This document shows positions 17,401 to 25,537 of a stretch of DNA of 64,000 nt, in pieces (within the stretch, counting starts at the first letter, position 1; every line of letters begins with the position of its first letter). The notes beneath the pieces are model-generated. The model did not search any database, was not told the DNA's origin, and saw only the letters and a list, made by a program, of their open reading frames with translations. Source of the DNA: Palsa-1150 sp036490515 (GTDB lineage Bacteria; Myxococcota_A; Polyangia; Polyangiales; Polyangiaceae); the NCBI GenBank assembly GCA_036490515.1, contig DASXDU010000029.1, forward strand, positions 186,001 through 250,000, read 5' to 3'. A program made the translations under genes and the position numbers.

Positions 17401-20400
17401 GGTGCGCGCGAGCGCGTACTCGACCGCAAAGAGCGCCGTCTGCGTGACCTCGGTGCGTTTCAGTTCGGCGCGCGCGTCCTCGGTCCGCTCGGGCGGGGCG
17501 TAGATGACGTCGCGCACGTCGCGCCCGAGCTTGGGCCGCAGGATCTCGGCGCACTGGTCGAGTGTGAGGCGGAACTGGGCATCCCCCTCGTGGAGGTTGC
17601 GTCCCATCCCCACGTACTGCGAACCCTGCCCCGGGAAGAGGAAGGCCACGTGGGGCGCGACGGGGGAAGCGCGTCCGCGCGATCCCTGATCGGCGCGCCG
17701 AAGGCGGTCCGCCGCTTCGGCGGGGGAACGGGCCACGACTGCGCGGCGCTCGGCGAAGCGTGCGCGCCCGAGTGCCAGGGTGTACGCCGCGTCGGCGAGG
17801 GCGATGCCGGGGTGTGCCTCGAGATGCACCGCGAGTTCGGTCACCGAGCGTTCGACGGAAGCGGGGGTCCTCGCAGAGAGGAGGAGCAGCTGCGGTCCGA
17901 TGGATGCGCCCGTGGCCTCTGCCTGGGGCGCCTCCTCGAGGACGACGTGTGCGTTGGTGCCGCCGACGCCGAACGAGCTCACGCCGGCCCTGCGTGGCGT
18001 CGCCCCACGCTTCCAGGGCGTGCGCTCGCTCACGACGTGGAACGGGCTGCCGTCGAGCGGGAGCTTTGGGTTGGGGCGACGGTAGTGGAGCGAAGCGGGC
18101 AGCTCCTCGTGCGCGAGCGCCAGAACGACCTTCACCACACCGGCGACGCCCGCGGCGGCGGTGAGGTGCCCGACGTTGCTCTTGATCGAGCCGATGCCGC
18201 AGAAGTCGCGGTCGTCCGTGCCACGGCGAAAGGCGCGCGCAAGCGCCTCGAGCTCGATGGGATCGCCGAGAGGCGTGGCCGTGCCGTGCGCTTCGACGTA
18301 GTGGACGTCCCGCGGAGAGATCCTGGCATCGGCCTGGGCCATCGCCACGACGGCCGCCTGGCCTTCGACGCTCGGTGCCGTAAAGCTCGCCTTTCGTCCG
18401 CCGTCGTTGTTGATTCCGACCCCACGGATGACCGCACGGATCGTGTCGCCGTCGGCGACTGCGCGGTCGAGTGGCTTGAGGACGACCAATGCGGCGCCAT
18501 CGCTGAAGACCGTGCCGGTCGCGTCGGCGTCGAAGGAGCGGGTCCGGCCGTCGCGCGAGAGCATCCCCCCCTCCTGGTAGAGGTGGCCGCTCTTCTGAGG
18601 GACCGTGAGCGACGCGCCACCGGCAATCGCAACCTCGCAGAGGCCGGCGCGAAGTTGCTGGACGGCGGTGGCGATGGCGACCAGGGACGTCGAGCAAGCG
18701 GTGTGGATGCTGAGCGCGGGACCGGTGAGATCGAGCTTGTTGGCGACGCGCGTCGCGACGTAGTCCTTCTCGCTGGCGACCATCGTCGTGAAGTCGCCGA
18801 TGCGCGCGATCGCATCGGGGCGGCCCGAGACGAGGCGCGCGAAGTAGGTGTTGTTGTGAGTGCCCGCATAGACGCCTACGACCGCGTCGCTCGCGCCGGG
18901 CGCGTACCCAGCGTTCTCGAGGGCGTTCCACGCGAGCTCGAGAAGGATGCGCTGCTGCGGATCGAGGGCGGCCGCCTCGGCGGGAGTCACTCCGAAGAAC
19001 GCGGCGTCGAAGCGGTCCGCATCGGCGAGCACTCCGCGCACGCCCACGTACGAGGGGTCGGTACGCTCGGCCGAGGGGACGTGCGCGAGCTCCTCTGCCG
19101 TGAAGGTCACGACGCTGTCGACTCCGTCGCGAAGGTTGTTCCAGAGCGCGTCGATCGACGCCGCACCGGGGAAACGGCCCGCCATGCCGATGATCGCGAC
19201 GGGCGCGTGTCCTGCGCCCGCGCCGCGCGGGGGAGCGCGGCGGACGGCGTGCGCGACGAACGCCGAGGGATCGCGCAGGTAGGCCGCCTGCGCCTCGATG
19301 GTGGGGTGCTCGAAGAAGCGGACGACGGGGAGCTCGGCGCCGAGAGCGCGCTGCGTCTCGGAGACAGCGCGGATCGCGAGGAGGGAGTTGCCCCCGAGGT
19401 CGAAGAAACCGTCGCGCACGCCGACTCCGTCGATTGCGAGCAGCTCGCTCCAGATCTCGGCGAGGCGCTGCTCCGTCGGTGTCGACGGAGGGACGTACTC
19501 GACGGCGAGCACGGGGCGAGCGCGCGTCGGCGAGGGGAGGGCACGTTTGTCGACCTTGCCGCTCGGCGTCCGCGGGAGCGCCGCGAGGGGGACGAACGCG
19601 GACGGCACCATGGAGTCGGGGAGGTGCGCGCGCGAGAACTCACGCAGGGCGGAGAGATCCGCCCCAGGCTCGAGGACGAGGTATGCGACCAGACGCCTGT
19701 CGCCTGGGCGCGACTCGTGGACGGCGACCGCTGCCTCGCGGACGAGCGGATGGGAGGAGAATGCAACCTCTACCTCGCCCAGCTCGACGCGGTGACCGCG
19801 CACCTTCACCTGACCATCGAGGCGCCCGAGAAACTGGAGAGCGCCGTCCGGAAGCTCCTTCACGAGGTCGCCGGTCCGATAGAAGCGCCCCGCTCCGCGC
19901 TCGACGAAGCGCTCCGCGGTGAGCTCGGGACGGTGGAGGTAGCCGCGCGCGAGAGCCACTCCGCCGATGTAGAGCTCCCCCTCTGCGCCGGGCGGCACGT
20001 TGCGGCCATCGTCCCCGACGATCGCGAGCTCCACGCCGGGCAGCGCCGTGCCGATGGACGGTAGGCCGGGCCAGCTCGCGGGATCGCCGTCGAGGCGCAG
20101 CGACGTGACGACGTGCGTTTCGGACGGTCCGTAGTGGTTGAACAGGCGCGTGCGCGGCAATCGCGTGAAGAACTCGCGCACGGCGCGGGTGATCTGGAGC
20201 TGCTCGCCGGCCGTGATGACCTCGCGCAGGCAGCCGGGGAGCTTGCCGTGTGCGACGGCGATGTCGGCGAGGCTTTGAAGGGCTATGAAGGGGAGGAAGA
20301 TGCGCTCGATGCCCTCGCTCTCGACGAGCGCGATCAGCTTCAGCATCTCGAGGCGCATCTCCTCGCGAACCAGGACGAGGCGCCCACCGCTGCACCACGT

Positions 20401-21018
20401 GGAGAACATCTCCTGGAAGTGCACGTCGAAGCTCAGCGGCGCGAACTGGAGGGTCGCGGCACCGGCGCCCGCTGCCGAGTCGCCGAGCTGCCACTCGATC
20501 AGGTTGTCTAGCGCCCGGTGCACCATGCCGACGCCCTTGGGCTTCCCGGTGGAGCCCGACGTGTAGATCGCATACGCGAGGCCGTCTGGGGCATGACGCC
20601 GCGGCAGGCGCGAGGCGTCTCCCGCGAGCAGCACAGGCGCGTTGCGGTGGAGCTCGACCTCGGGGACCCGGGTCCCCACGAGCGTGACGCCCTGCTGCCG
20701 GAGGAGGATCGACGCGCGTGAGTCGTCGAGCATGAAGGCGATGCGCTCGGCCGGATAGTTTGCGTCGAGGGGGAGGTAGCACGCGCCCGCCTTGAGCACC
20801 GCGACGAGCGCGATCGCGAGCTCGGGAGAGCGCTCGCCGCAAATGGCCACCACGCCGTCGGTCTGGACGCCCTGCGCGAGCAGGTGGCGCGCGAGTCGGT
20901 TCGCGCGCTCGTCGAGCTCCCGGTACGAGAGCGTGCGTTCTTCGAAGGTGACTGCGCCATGGGCGGGCGAATCGTCGACCTGGCGCTCGAAGCGTTCGAG
21001 GAAGGACCGAGGAGTCAC
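14401..21018 (-). CDS. Hybrid NRPS-PKS with on-line aminotransferase (A-T-KS-AT-ACP-AMT)
   Basis: A 2205-residue loading and extension enzyme. Domains: A (about 10-490; YTSGSTGKPKG near 150), carrier (Ser near 540, LGGNSLL), KS (about 600-1030; TACSTSL near 773, EAHGTAT near 908, KSNVGHL near 945, all active-site residues present), AT (GHSVG near 1218 and HAFH near 1315, both malonyl-type), ACP (LGVDSLL near 1554), a Gln/Leu-rich linker, and a class III PLP aminotransferase (about 1710-2150; NTGSEAV, FDEVITGF, PLP lysine in TYGKIVGAG). There is no ketoreductase, so the beta-keto group is left for transamination, as in mycosubtilin and microcystin synthases. The A pocket reads by eye D-V-Q-F-I-A-H-V-V-K, a proline-type code. 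The GTG at 21018 overlaps the hydrolase stop (GTGA). Confidence 0.96.
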   Translation of the reverse strand: MTPRSFLERFERQVDDSPAHGAVTFEERTLSYRELDERANRLARHLLAQGVQTDGVVAICGERSPELAIALVAVLKAGACYLPLDANYPAERIAFMLDDSRASILLRQQGVTLVGTRVPEVELHRNAPVLLAGDASRLPRRHAPDGLAYAIYTSGSTGKPKGVGMVHRALDNLIEWQLGDSAAGAGAATLQFAPLSFDVHFQEMFSTWCSGGRLVLVREEMRLEMLKLIALVESEGIERIFLPFIALQSLADIAVAHGKLPGCLREVITAGEQLQITRAVREFFTRLPRTRLFNHYGPSETHVVTSLRLDGDPASWPGLPSIGTALPGVELAIVGDDGRNVPPGAEGELYIGGVALARGYLHRPELTAERFVERGAGRFYRTGDLVKELPDGALQFLGRLDGQVKVRGHRVELGEVEVAFSSHPLVREAAVAVHESRPGDRRLVAYLVLEPGADLSALREFSRAHLPDSMVPSAFVPLAALPRTPSGKVDKRALPSPTRARPVLAVEYVPPSTPTEQRLAEIWSELLAIDGVGVRDGFFDLGGNSLLAIRAVSETQRALGAELPVVRFFEHPTIEAQAAYLRDPSAFVAHAVRRAPPRGAGAGHAPVAIIGMAGRFPGAASIDALWNNLRDGVDSVVTFTAEELAHVPSAERTDPSYVGVRGVLADADRFDAAFFGVTPAEAAALDPQQRILLELAWNALENAGYAPGASDAVVGVYAGTHNNTYFARLVSGRPDAIARIGDFTTMVASEKDYVATRVANKLDLTGPALSIHTACSTSLVAIATAVQQLRAGLCEVAIAGGASLTVPQKSGHLYQEGGMLSRDGRTRSFDADATGTVFSDGAALVVLKPLDRAVADGDTIRAVIRGVGINNDGGRKASFTAPSVEGQAAVVAMAQADARISPRDVHYVEAHGTATPLGDPIELEALARAFRRGTDDRDFCGIGSIKSNVGHLTAAAGVAGVVKVVLALAHEELPASLHYRRPNPKLPLDGSPFHVVSERTPWKRGATPRRAGVSSFGVGGTNAHVVLEEAPQAEATGASIGPQLLLLSARTPASVERSVTELAVHLEAHPGIALADAAYTLALGRARFAERRAVVARSPAEAADRLRRADQGSRGRASPVAPHVAFLFPGQGSQYVGMGRNLHEGDAQFRLTLDQCAEILRPKLGRDVRDVIYAPPERTEDARAELKRTEVTQTALFAVEYALARTLLGWGIEPDVLAGHSVGEFVAACIAGVFDLESALTLVSARGRLMQSMPSGSMLSVRDGAVRVAGYLPPELDLAGDNAPGLCVVAGPTPDVQHFAEELAARGIASKLLETSHAFHSRSMDPAVGLFAETVRSVRLSSPTRRIVSTATGTWLTDAQATDVEYWATHLRRTVRFAETLATLAEDPARILLEVGPRKALTTLALQRAPGDKRPRPTAIACLSDRSADDAEWTTLLEAVGRLWVAGVGVDFSGFFRGERRRRVPLPGYSFERDRHWLDALPIPTGVRHEPAANGLQPSGAPAPPPTEHEVRHMVPPSVPRRDRLIQQLKDVFEETSGNDFRESSATANFVELGVDSLLVTQLALRLKQTFKVPVTFRQLMEELPTFAALAQYLDERLPADPVHFATSAPAPAAAAPVASAGAAPLASALQTATEPAPGPLSVAVTQQLLQLQMAQLTLLQQIVVGMQPPPVPAAVPAPSPLRSDEPKRPVEYDPKKAFGAIARIHKQSEALSPRQQGRLDQLVERYCAKTRSSKAHTQQHRARHADPRVVSGFKPRIKELVYPIVTSKAKGCRLWDLDGNEYIDALNGFGSNFFGYSAQIVADALHEQIDRGFEIGPQTPLAGECADLVCELTRMDRAAFCNTGSEAVMGALRIARTVTGRSLAVAFSGSYHGIFDEVIVRDTKTMRSVPAAPGILPEAVHNILVLEYGAPEALEVIRARADEIAAVLVEPVQSRRPDFRPKEFLHEVRRITKGAGAALIFDEVITGFRVHPGGAQAYFGVDADLATYGKIVGAGMPIGVIAGRNPWMDALDGGTWQYGDASAPTAGVTYFAGTFVRHPLAMAAARAALRTMKTEGPSLQERVNEATASLASELNEFFASVGAPLEIRAFASLWKTFFTEPQPYGELLFCYLRDRGIHIWDGFPCFLTVAHGPAEVALIVEAFKAAVREMQAGDFLAGGATAGPRPFDADMPPVPGARLGRDAAGNPAWFVPNPDAPGKYLQVS

Positions 21019-21917
21019 GGCGGGCTCCCGGCGACACGCCGGTCGCGGAGCGAGTTCTCGAAGAACGAGCGGAGGCGGTCCGCGTAGGCAGCGCCCCCCT
21101 CTTCGGCGTACTTGCCGTGGACCGCCCCGGGGACCACGACGAACGCCTTCGGCTCGCGAGCCGCGTCGAAGAGCGGGCGCGAGACCGACGGGGGGACCGT
21201 CACGTCGCGCTCCCCGCTGAACATCAGCAAGGGGCGCGGGGCGAATTCGGCGATGATGCGCGTGGGCACCTCGTCGTCGAGTTGCATGCCGTGGGCCCGC
21301 ATACCGAGGACCGCCGGCTGGACGGCGAGAAAGCCGTGGCGGCGATATTCCCAGCGCGCAAGGTCGATGTAGCTCGGAGGCGCACCGGCGAGGACCATCG
21401 CGCGGATGCGCTCGTCGCCAGCCGCGACCTGCACGAGGGGGATGGTTCCGAGGGAGAAGCCGTAGCCGCCGATGACGTCGCTGGGCCGGCGGGCCTGGAG
21501 CCAATCGATTCCGCGTCGGAGCGCGTCGCGCTCGGGCGCGTCCCAGGCGACCGTCCCGGTGCTCTCGCCGTGCCCGGGCCAGTCGAAGGCGAGGACCGAA
21601 AACCCGTCCCGGGAGAGGATCTCGAGCTCGCGTACCACCTCGGTCCGATTGCCGCCCGAGCCGTGGACCAGCACGACCGCCGCCAAGCGCGTGCCGGGGA
21701 CGAACCACCCGCGGATGATGCCGTCGCCACTCGGCCAGGAAACGTCCTCGAGCGCGGGGAGGTGCCCGCGCTCGGCCGTCGAGTCCACATGCGCCGGGAG
21801 CGACTCGAACCCCGCGTATTCGCGCCAGAAGGACCGCCCCGCGATACCCAGCGGGTAGAGCAGCAAGAGGGCGCCCGCGACCCCGGCGGCCCGACGCTTT
21901 GCTGGCGAGGTCTTCAT
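21015..21917 (-). CDS. Membrane-anchored alpha/beta hydrolase, first gene of the biosynthetic operon
   Basis: A 300-residue hydrolase with an N-terminal anchor or uncleaved signal (basic MKTSPAKRR, then AGVAGALLLLYPLGIAG). The catalytic triad is visible: Ser in GYGFSLGT, Asp in GERDVTVPP and His in GAVHGKY; the oxyanion strand is VLVHGSGGN. It thus looks like an active, probably periplasm-facing serine hydrolase of the abhydrolase/YfhR style. Its stop overlaps the GTG of the megasynthase gene by four bases, so it is the leader of the operon. It could process or detoxify the product after export; this is inference. ATG 21917 has GGTGGGGCGG upstream. Confidence 0.85.
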   Translation of the reverse strand: MKTSPAKRRAAGVAGALLLLYPLGIAGRSFWREYAGFESLPAHVDSTAERGHLPALEDVSWPSGDGIIRGWFVPGTRLAAVVLVHGSGGNRTEVVRELEILSRDGFSVLAFDWPGHGESTGTVAWDAPERDALRRGIDWLQARRPSDVIGGYGFSLGTIPLVQVAAGDERIRAMVLAGAPPSYIDLARWEYRRHGFLAVQPAVLGMRAHGMQLDDEVPTRIIAEFAPRPLLMFSGERDVTVPPSVSRPLFDAAREPKAFVVVPGAVHGKYAEEGGAAYADRLRSFFENSLRDRRVAGSPP

Positions 21918-21992
21918 ACCGCCCCACCACGTACGATCGGCCGACGGAGCACGCAATGCGTTCCCGTCATTTCCGTGTTCCAGAGGCGCGGA

Positions 21993-22030
21993 GATCGGGC
22001 CGCAGCCGGGGGCCGCCATGGTGCCCGATC
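21993..22030. promoter_or_regulatory. Inverted repeat in the divergent promoter region of the gene cluster
   Basis: GATCGGGC (21993-22000) and its exact complement GCCCGATC (22023-22030) flank a 22-base spacer. The site lies in the 203-base gap between the minus-strand operon (start 21917) and the plus-strand cupin gene (start 22121), where a shared operator would be expected. No regulator gene lies beside it. An 8-bp arm can occur by chance. Confidence 0.35.
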
Positions 22031-22120
22031 CTAGCAAAGGCGGGTTCGCCCGGAGGTCAACCGCCTCGGGTGCCTGCCCGCCTGGCGCCGTGGCCGCCGA
22101 TACACAATACTCGGCCGGTC

Positions 22121-23023
22121 ATGGGCATTCTGCACTTCGAGGACCGCTGGCTGGAGGACTTCGACCACAAGCCGTTTCGCTTCGGACACGAGCTCGCGAG
22201 CCACGATGCACTCCAGCTCGATTCGCTGCGCGAGGTCATCCTGTCCCTGCCGCGCGATCGCGTCTTCGCAAGTCGAGCCGATCTCGAGATCGACACGGAC
22301 TTCGACCGCGCCCACGTCGAGCACAAGATCGAGCGGACGCTCGAGGAGACTCTCGCCGACATGGCGACGACCAACTCGTACGTGATGGTCCGGCAGCCCG
22401 ATTCCCACCCCCGCCTGCGGCCCATCCTCGAACGATTCACGGTCGAGCTCCGCGAACAGATTCGCCAGCGCGGTGGCGCCCGCACCAACGTCGGCGGCGT
22501 GTTCCACGACCCGATGCTCTACCTCTTCATCTCGTCGCCTCACAGCGTGACGCCATTCCACGTCGACAGGTACAGCACCCTCTTGCTCCAGCTCACGGGG
22601 GAGAAGGACGTGATGATCTGGAACCGCGACGACCGGGACGCGGTCACGGAACAGGAGCTCGAGTCGCTCTTCGGGCGGCCGTATGTGAAGAACCCTAGCT
22701 ACAAGGGCGCCGGGACCAACGAGCCGCCAGCGACGCATCTGCGCCGCGGCGAGGGCGTGCATATTCCGTTCACCTCTCCCCACTGGGTGAAGAACGGGCC
22801 TGCCGTTTCAGTCTCCGTCTCGTTCATCTGCAAGACCGAGGCTTCTCTGCGCGACGCGAACGCGTACCGCTTCAACTACCACGCGCGGCGTCTCCTCTCG
22901 CGGCTGCCCCGGCCCATCCCCAAGCCCGCGCTCGATCCGGTCGGCGCCTCCCGCCTCGTCGACGCGACCAAGGCGCGCGTCATCCGGTCGATGGCGGGAA
23001 TCCGGCGGCGCCTGAGCGCGTGA
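22121..23023 (+). CDS. Second cupin/JmjC-like Fe(II) oxygenase, divergent from the operon
   Basis: A 300-residue protein of the same cupin/JmjC-like group as the one at 5327. The metal ligands are H-x-D in FHVDRYS and the distal His in SPHWVKNG, with the strand LLLQLTGEKDVMIWN between them. The C-terminal tail is basic. It is transcribed away from the hydrolase-NRPS-PKS operon across a 203-base gap that has an inverted repeat, so the two units may be co-regulated. Likely a 2-oxoglutarate-dependent hydroxylase acting on a small molecule or carrier-bound amino acid; the substrate is unknown. The ATG at 22121 was chosen over upstream in-frame positions because those add only Arg/Pro-rich sequence. 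Confidence 0.78.
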   Translation: MGILHFEDRWLEDFDHKPFRFGHELASHDALQLDSLREVILSLPRDRVFASRADLEIDTDFDRAHVEHKIERTLEETLADMATTNSYVMVRQPDSHPRLRPILERFTVELREQIRQRGGARTNVGGVFHDPMLYLFISSPHSVTPFHVDRYSTLLLQLTGEKDVMIWNRDDRDAVTEQELESLFGRPYVKNPSYKGAGTNEPPATHLRRGEGVHIPFTSPHWVKNGPAVSVSVSFICKTEASLRDANAYRFNYHARRLLSRLPRPIPKPALDPVGASRLVDATKARVIRSMAGIRRRLSA

Positions 23024-23066
23024 TCCTGCCGGCGCGGCGAAAGCCCCGCGACGGCGGCGGCGACCT

Positions 23067-23411
23067 TCACTCCTCGGGGCCCAAAACGCTCAGGAGCAAC
23101 TGGAGCGCCGGCGGATCGAGCTGGATGAACTTGAGGCCCACGTCGAACTTCGCAGGCGCGCCGGCCGGCAAGGGGTCGATCCAAACGACCTCCGCGGTGT
23201 ACGTCACGGGCTCGACGTCCTGGAGGAAGAACTCCATCTTCAAAAGGTCGCCGATCCGCATCGCCTCGTCGCTGAAGATGCGGACGCCGCCGAGGCTGAC
23301 GTCCACCGGCTCGCGCTGCCGCGCGAGGAACTTCATCCCCGCGGGACGGCAGTAGAGGGCCGTCTGGATCCGTCGGTACTTGCGTCGTTCCTGGCCACCC
23401 GTGTTCGTCAC
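23067..23411 (-). CDS. PilZ domain protein
   Basis: A 114-residue single-domain PilZ protein that should bind cyclic di-GMP. The two binding motifs are clear: RRKYRR near the N terminus (R-x-x-x-R) and VDVSLGG (D-x-S-x-x-G). The rest shows the beta-barrel pattern of the family and ends in VLGPEE. The GTG at 23411 is set by a GGGGAG ribosome site seven bases upstream; the open frame continues much further (to 23615) but only through Arg/Pro-rich sequence inside the upstream gene. It follows the receiver gene by 17 bases on the same strand, and both border an exopolysaccharide locus, so control of polymer production by c-di-GMP is a reasonable inference. Confidence 0.88.
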   Translation of the reverse strand: MTNTGGQERRKYRRIQTALYCRPAGMKFLARQREPVDVSLGGVRIFSDEAMRIGDLLKMEFFLQDVEPVTYTAEVVWIDPLPAGAPAKFDVGLKFIQLDPPALQLLLSVLGPEE

Positions 23412-23417
23412 GAACGT

Positions 23418-23424
23418 CTCCCCC
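23418..23424 (-). promoter_or_regulatory. Ribosome binding site of the PilZ gene
   Basis: On the minus strand GGGGGAG precedes the GTG at 23411 by about six bases. It decides this start over the longer open frame. Confidence 0.5.
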
Positions 23425-23428
23425 TCTC

Positions 23429-23842
23429 TCACGTGCGGCGCAGACGGCGCACGCTCGGGCGGCTCGAATGGGGCCCGTCGAGCAGCGCGGTGACGTACTT
23501 GTCGAGGCGCTCGCGGCTGAAAGGCTTCTTCAGATACGCGTTCGCGCCCACGTGCTCGGCTTGCGCCATGTCCTCGGGCGAATGACGCTCGCTCATCACG
23601 AGGATCGGCACCCACTCGGTCGTCGGGTTGCCGCGAACGTACTCGACGAGGTCCAGCCCGGATTCGCGCGGTAGGGAGATGTCGCAGCAGATGATGTCGG
23701 GACGGAACGACGCCAGAGCGGCGACGGCCGCCCTATAGTCGACCGCCGTCTCGACCTCGAAGCCGGCGAGGCGAAGATAACCGGCGATCATGTCGCGTTC
23801 GGGAGGGTTGTCCTCGACGACCAAAGCGGTTCGCTTGCGCAT
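23429..23842 (-). CDS. Single-domain response regulator (receiver)
   Basis: A 137-residue stand-alone receiver domain. The acidic pair is in VVEDN, the phospho-acceptor Asp in CCDISLP, and the conserved Lys in LKKPF. There is no output domain; the C terminus is a short Arg-rich tail. It probably signals by protein contact, perhaps to the PilZ protein encoded 17 bases downstream. Its ATG at 23842 lies three bases after the stop of the glycosylphosphotransferase gene (23846), so transferase, receiver and PilZ form one operon. The partner kinase is not in the window. Confidence 0.92.
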   Translation of the reverse strand: MRKRTALVVEDNPPERDMIAGYLRLAGFEVETAVDYRAAVAALASFRPDIICCDISLPRESGLDLVEYVRGNPTTEWVPILVMSERHSPEDMAQAEHVGANAYLKKPFSRERLDKYVTALLDGPHSSRPSVRRLRRT

Positions 23843-23845
23843 GAC

Positions 23846-25231
23846 TCAGCTCGCGCCTCGACCGGTCAGCACGACGGGCACGGTCTTCGCGATGAGCTCG
23901 AGGTCCCGCTGCAGGCTCCAGTGATCGATGTACTGCATGTCGAGGTACATCCATTCTTCGAACGAGATCTCGTTGCGGCCGCTCACCTGCCAGACGCACG
24001 TCAGGCCGGGGCGCACGGAAAGGCGCCGGCGCTGCCAGGCCTCGTATTTCGCGACCTCCGAGGGGATGGGCGGGCGCGGCCCGACGAGCGACATCTCGCC
24101 CCGCAGGACGTTGAGGAGCTGCGGGAGCTCGTCGATGCTGAACTTGCGAATGATCCGACCAATCCCGGTGATGCGCGGATCGATCTTCATCTTGAAGACC
24201 GGGCCGGTCTGCTCGTTCTGCGCGAGCAGGCGCGCCTTCAGCTCCTCGGCGTTGATGACCATGGAGCGAAACTTCAGCATGTGGAACTGGCGGCCGTGCT
24301 GGCCGACGCGCACCTGCTTGAAGAGGACCGGCCCGCGCGAGGTGAGCTTCACGAGCAAGGCGACGCCGGCGAGGATCGGAGAGAGGAGCGCGAGCGCGAC
24401 ACCCGACACCGCGATGTCGATCGCGCGCTTGAGGGCACGCTGTACCGGCTTGGCGCGCACGGTCAGGTAGTGGATGTAGCCGTCGGCAGTCGCGCTCTTG
24501 TGCTGCGGCTGAGCGCGCGAGAAGCGGAAGCCGGCTGCGGGGAGGGCGAACGGGATTCCGAAGCGCTCGCAGGTACCGATGACTCGCTGCATCTCGGCAT
24601 GGTGCGCGTCCCGCTGGCCGGCGATGTAGACCTCGTCGACCACGTGCTCCTTGAGCATCGCCTCGACGTCGTCGGCCGTGCCGAGGACCGCGGCCGGCAG
24701 CCGGTCGTGCAGCGCTTCCTGCCCGAAGCGGAGGAAGCCGACGACGTTGCGACCGTCGTTTGCGTCGCGCATCTCGAGGCCCGTGTGGCGGCCGAGCGGG
24801 CCGATGCCGACGATGAGGACGGGGCGCTCCGGAACCTCTCGCGAGCGAAGCCAGCTCGTCGTCAACCGGATCCAGAGGACGAGCGACGCCGCTATCCACG
24901 CGAACCGACGGAGGTCGCTTCCGGCAGCATACTGCGGCACCAGCGGGCGGAGGAGCGCGAGGATGCCGATCATCCCTGCGAGGCTCACGAGGGTGAGGGC
25001 GATGTCACTGCCGACGGCACGCCCGTTCCAGACGTCGTAGTGGTGGAGGAGACGGCTCTGGAGCGTCCAGAGGAGCACGCTGGTGAGCGCGAGCCCCGGG
25101 GCAACCATCCAATGGAGGAGACCGTCGCCCCACGAGGCCGCGACGGCGGCGGCCGTCAAGGCCGCGCAGTCCGCCAGGAGGTTGATCTTCTGGGCCTTCT
25201 CGTTCGTCATCTTGCGCAGTGAGGTCAGCAT
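23846..25231 (-). CDS. Polyprenyl glycosylphosphotransferase (WbaP/EpsZ type)
   Basis: This membrane enzyme starts polymer synthesis by moving a sugar-1-phosphate to undecaprenyl phosphate. N-terminal half: four or five membrane helices (about residues 15-140), then a nucleotide-binding-like module (VLIVGIGPLGRHTGLE). C-terminal half (about 260-461): the sugar transferase domain with RAIDIAVSGVALALLSP, the KFRSMVINAE box, SIDELPQLLNVLRGEMSLVGPRPP and the RPGLTCVWQVSGR block, all complete. Start ATG 25231; ATG 25264 and ATG 25210 are in frame alternatives. It heads the operon with the receiver and PilZ genes and is probably the priming enzyme of the exopolysaccharide locus to its right. Confidence 0.9.
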   Translation of the reverse strand: MLTSLRKMTNEKAQKINLLADCAALTAAAVAASWGDGLLHWMVAPGLALTSVLLWTLQSRLLHHYDVWNGRAVGSDIALTLVSLAGMIGILALLRPLVPQYAAGSDLRRFAWIAASLVLWIRLTTSWLRSREVPERPVLIVGIGPLGRHTGLEMRDANDGRNVVGFLRFGQEALHDRLPAAVLGTADDVEAMLKEHVVDEVYIAGQRDAHHAEMQRVIGTCERFGIPFALPAAGFRFSRAQPQHKSATADGYIHYLTVRAKPVQRALKRAIDIAVSGVALALLSPILAGVALLVKLTSRGPVLFKQVRVGQHGRQFHMLKFRSMVINAEELKARLLAQNEQTGPVFKMKIDPRITGIGRIIRKFSIDELPQLLNVLRGEMSLVGPRPPIPSEVAKYEAWQRRRLSVRPGLTCVWQVSGRNEISFEEWMYLDMQYIDHWSLQRDLELIAKTVPVVLTGRGAS

Positions 25232-25537
25232 CGAGGGATGGGGCGCGATTGCATGAGGTAGCATGTGGCCGCATGAGAGCAAACGGCTTCTGCTCCTCGC
25301 GCAAAGGTTCACTATACCGTTACGGATTGGAAACGACGTCTGGTTCGTGAGGGCCGCCCGAGAAGGCGAGGCTACCGCGGACTCGCGTCGATTTTCCTCC
25401 GCCGGCACGATGGTTTACCGAAGGGGAACCGTTCCCTCCCCGGGCTCTCTGAAAGGAATCGACTCGGGAAGAGCAGTTCTCGCGCCAGCAACGAGGGCCC
25501 TCGAAGGCGACGCCTTCTCGGAGCTCGGCGCGGTTTT
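25232..25537. other. Noncoding gap of about 300 bases between two minus-strand genes
   Basis: No coding frame with convincing codon use. This stretch should hold the promoter of the glycosylphosphotransferase gene and the 3' end of the FAD enzyme. A short palindrome CCGTTACGG is near 25317-25325, and a hairpin GAAGGC-GAC-GCCTTC at 25511-25525 lies downstream of the FAD gene on its own strand and could act as a weak terminator. I could not assign a promoter with confidence. Confidence 0.4.

Noticed and set aside
14902..20064. A 1720-codon open frame on the plus strand opposite the NRPS-PKS gene
   Set aside because: It is a shadow of the GC-rich codon pattern of the minus-strand megasynthase; its product is Arg/Glu/Val-rich without domains, while the other strand shows complete A, KS, AT, ACP and AMT motifs.
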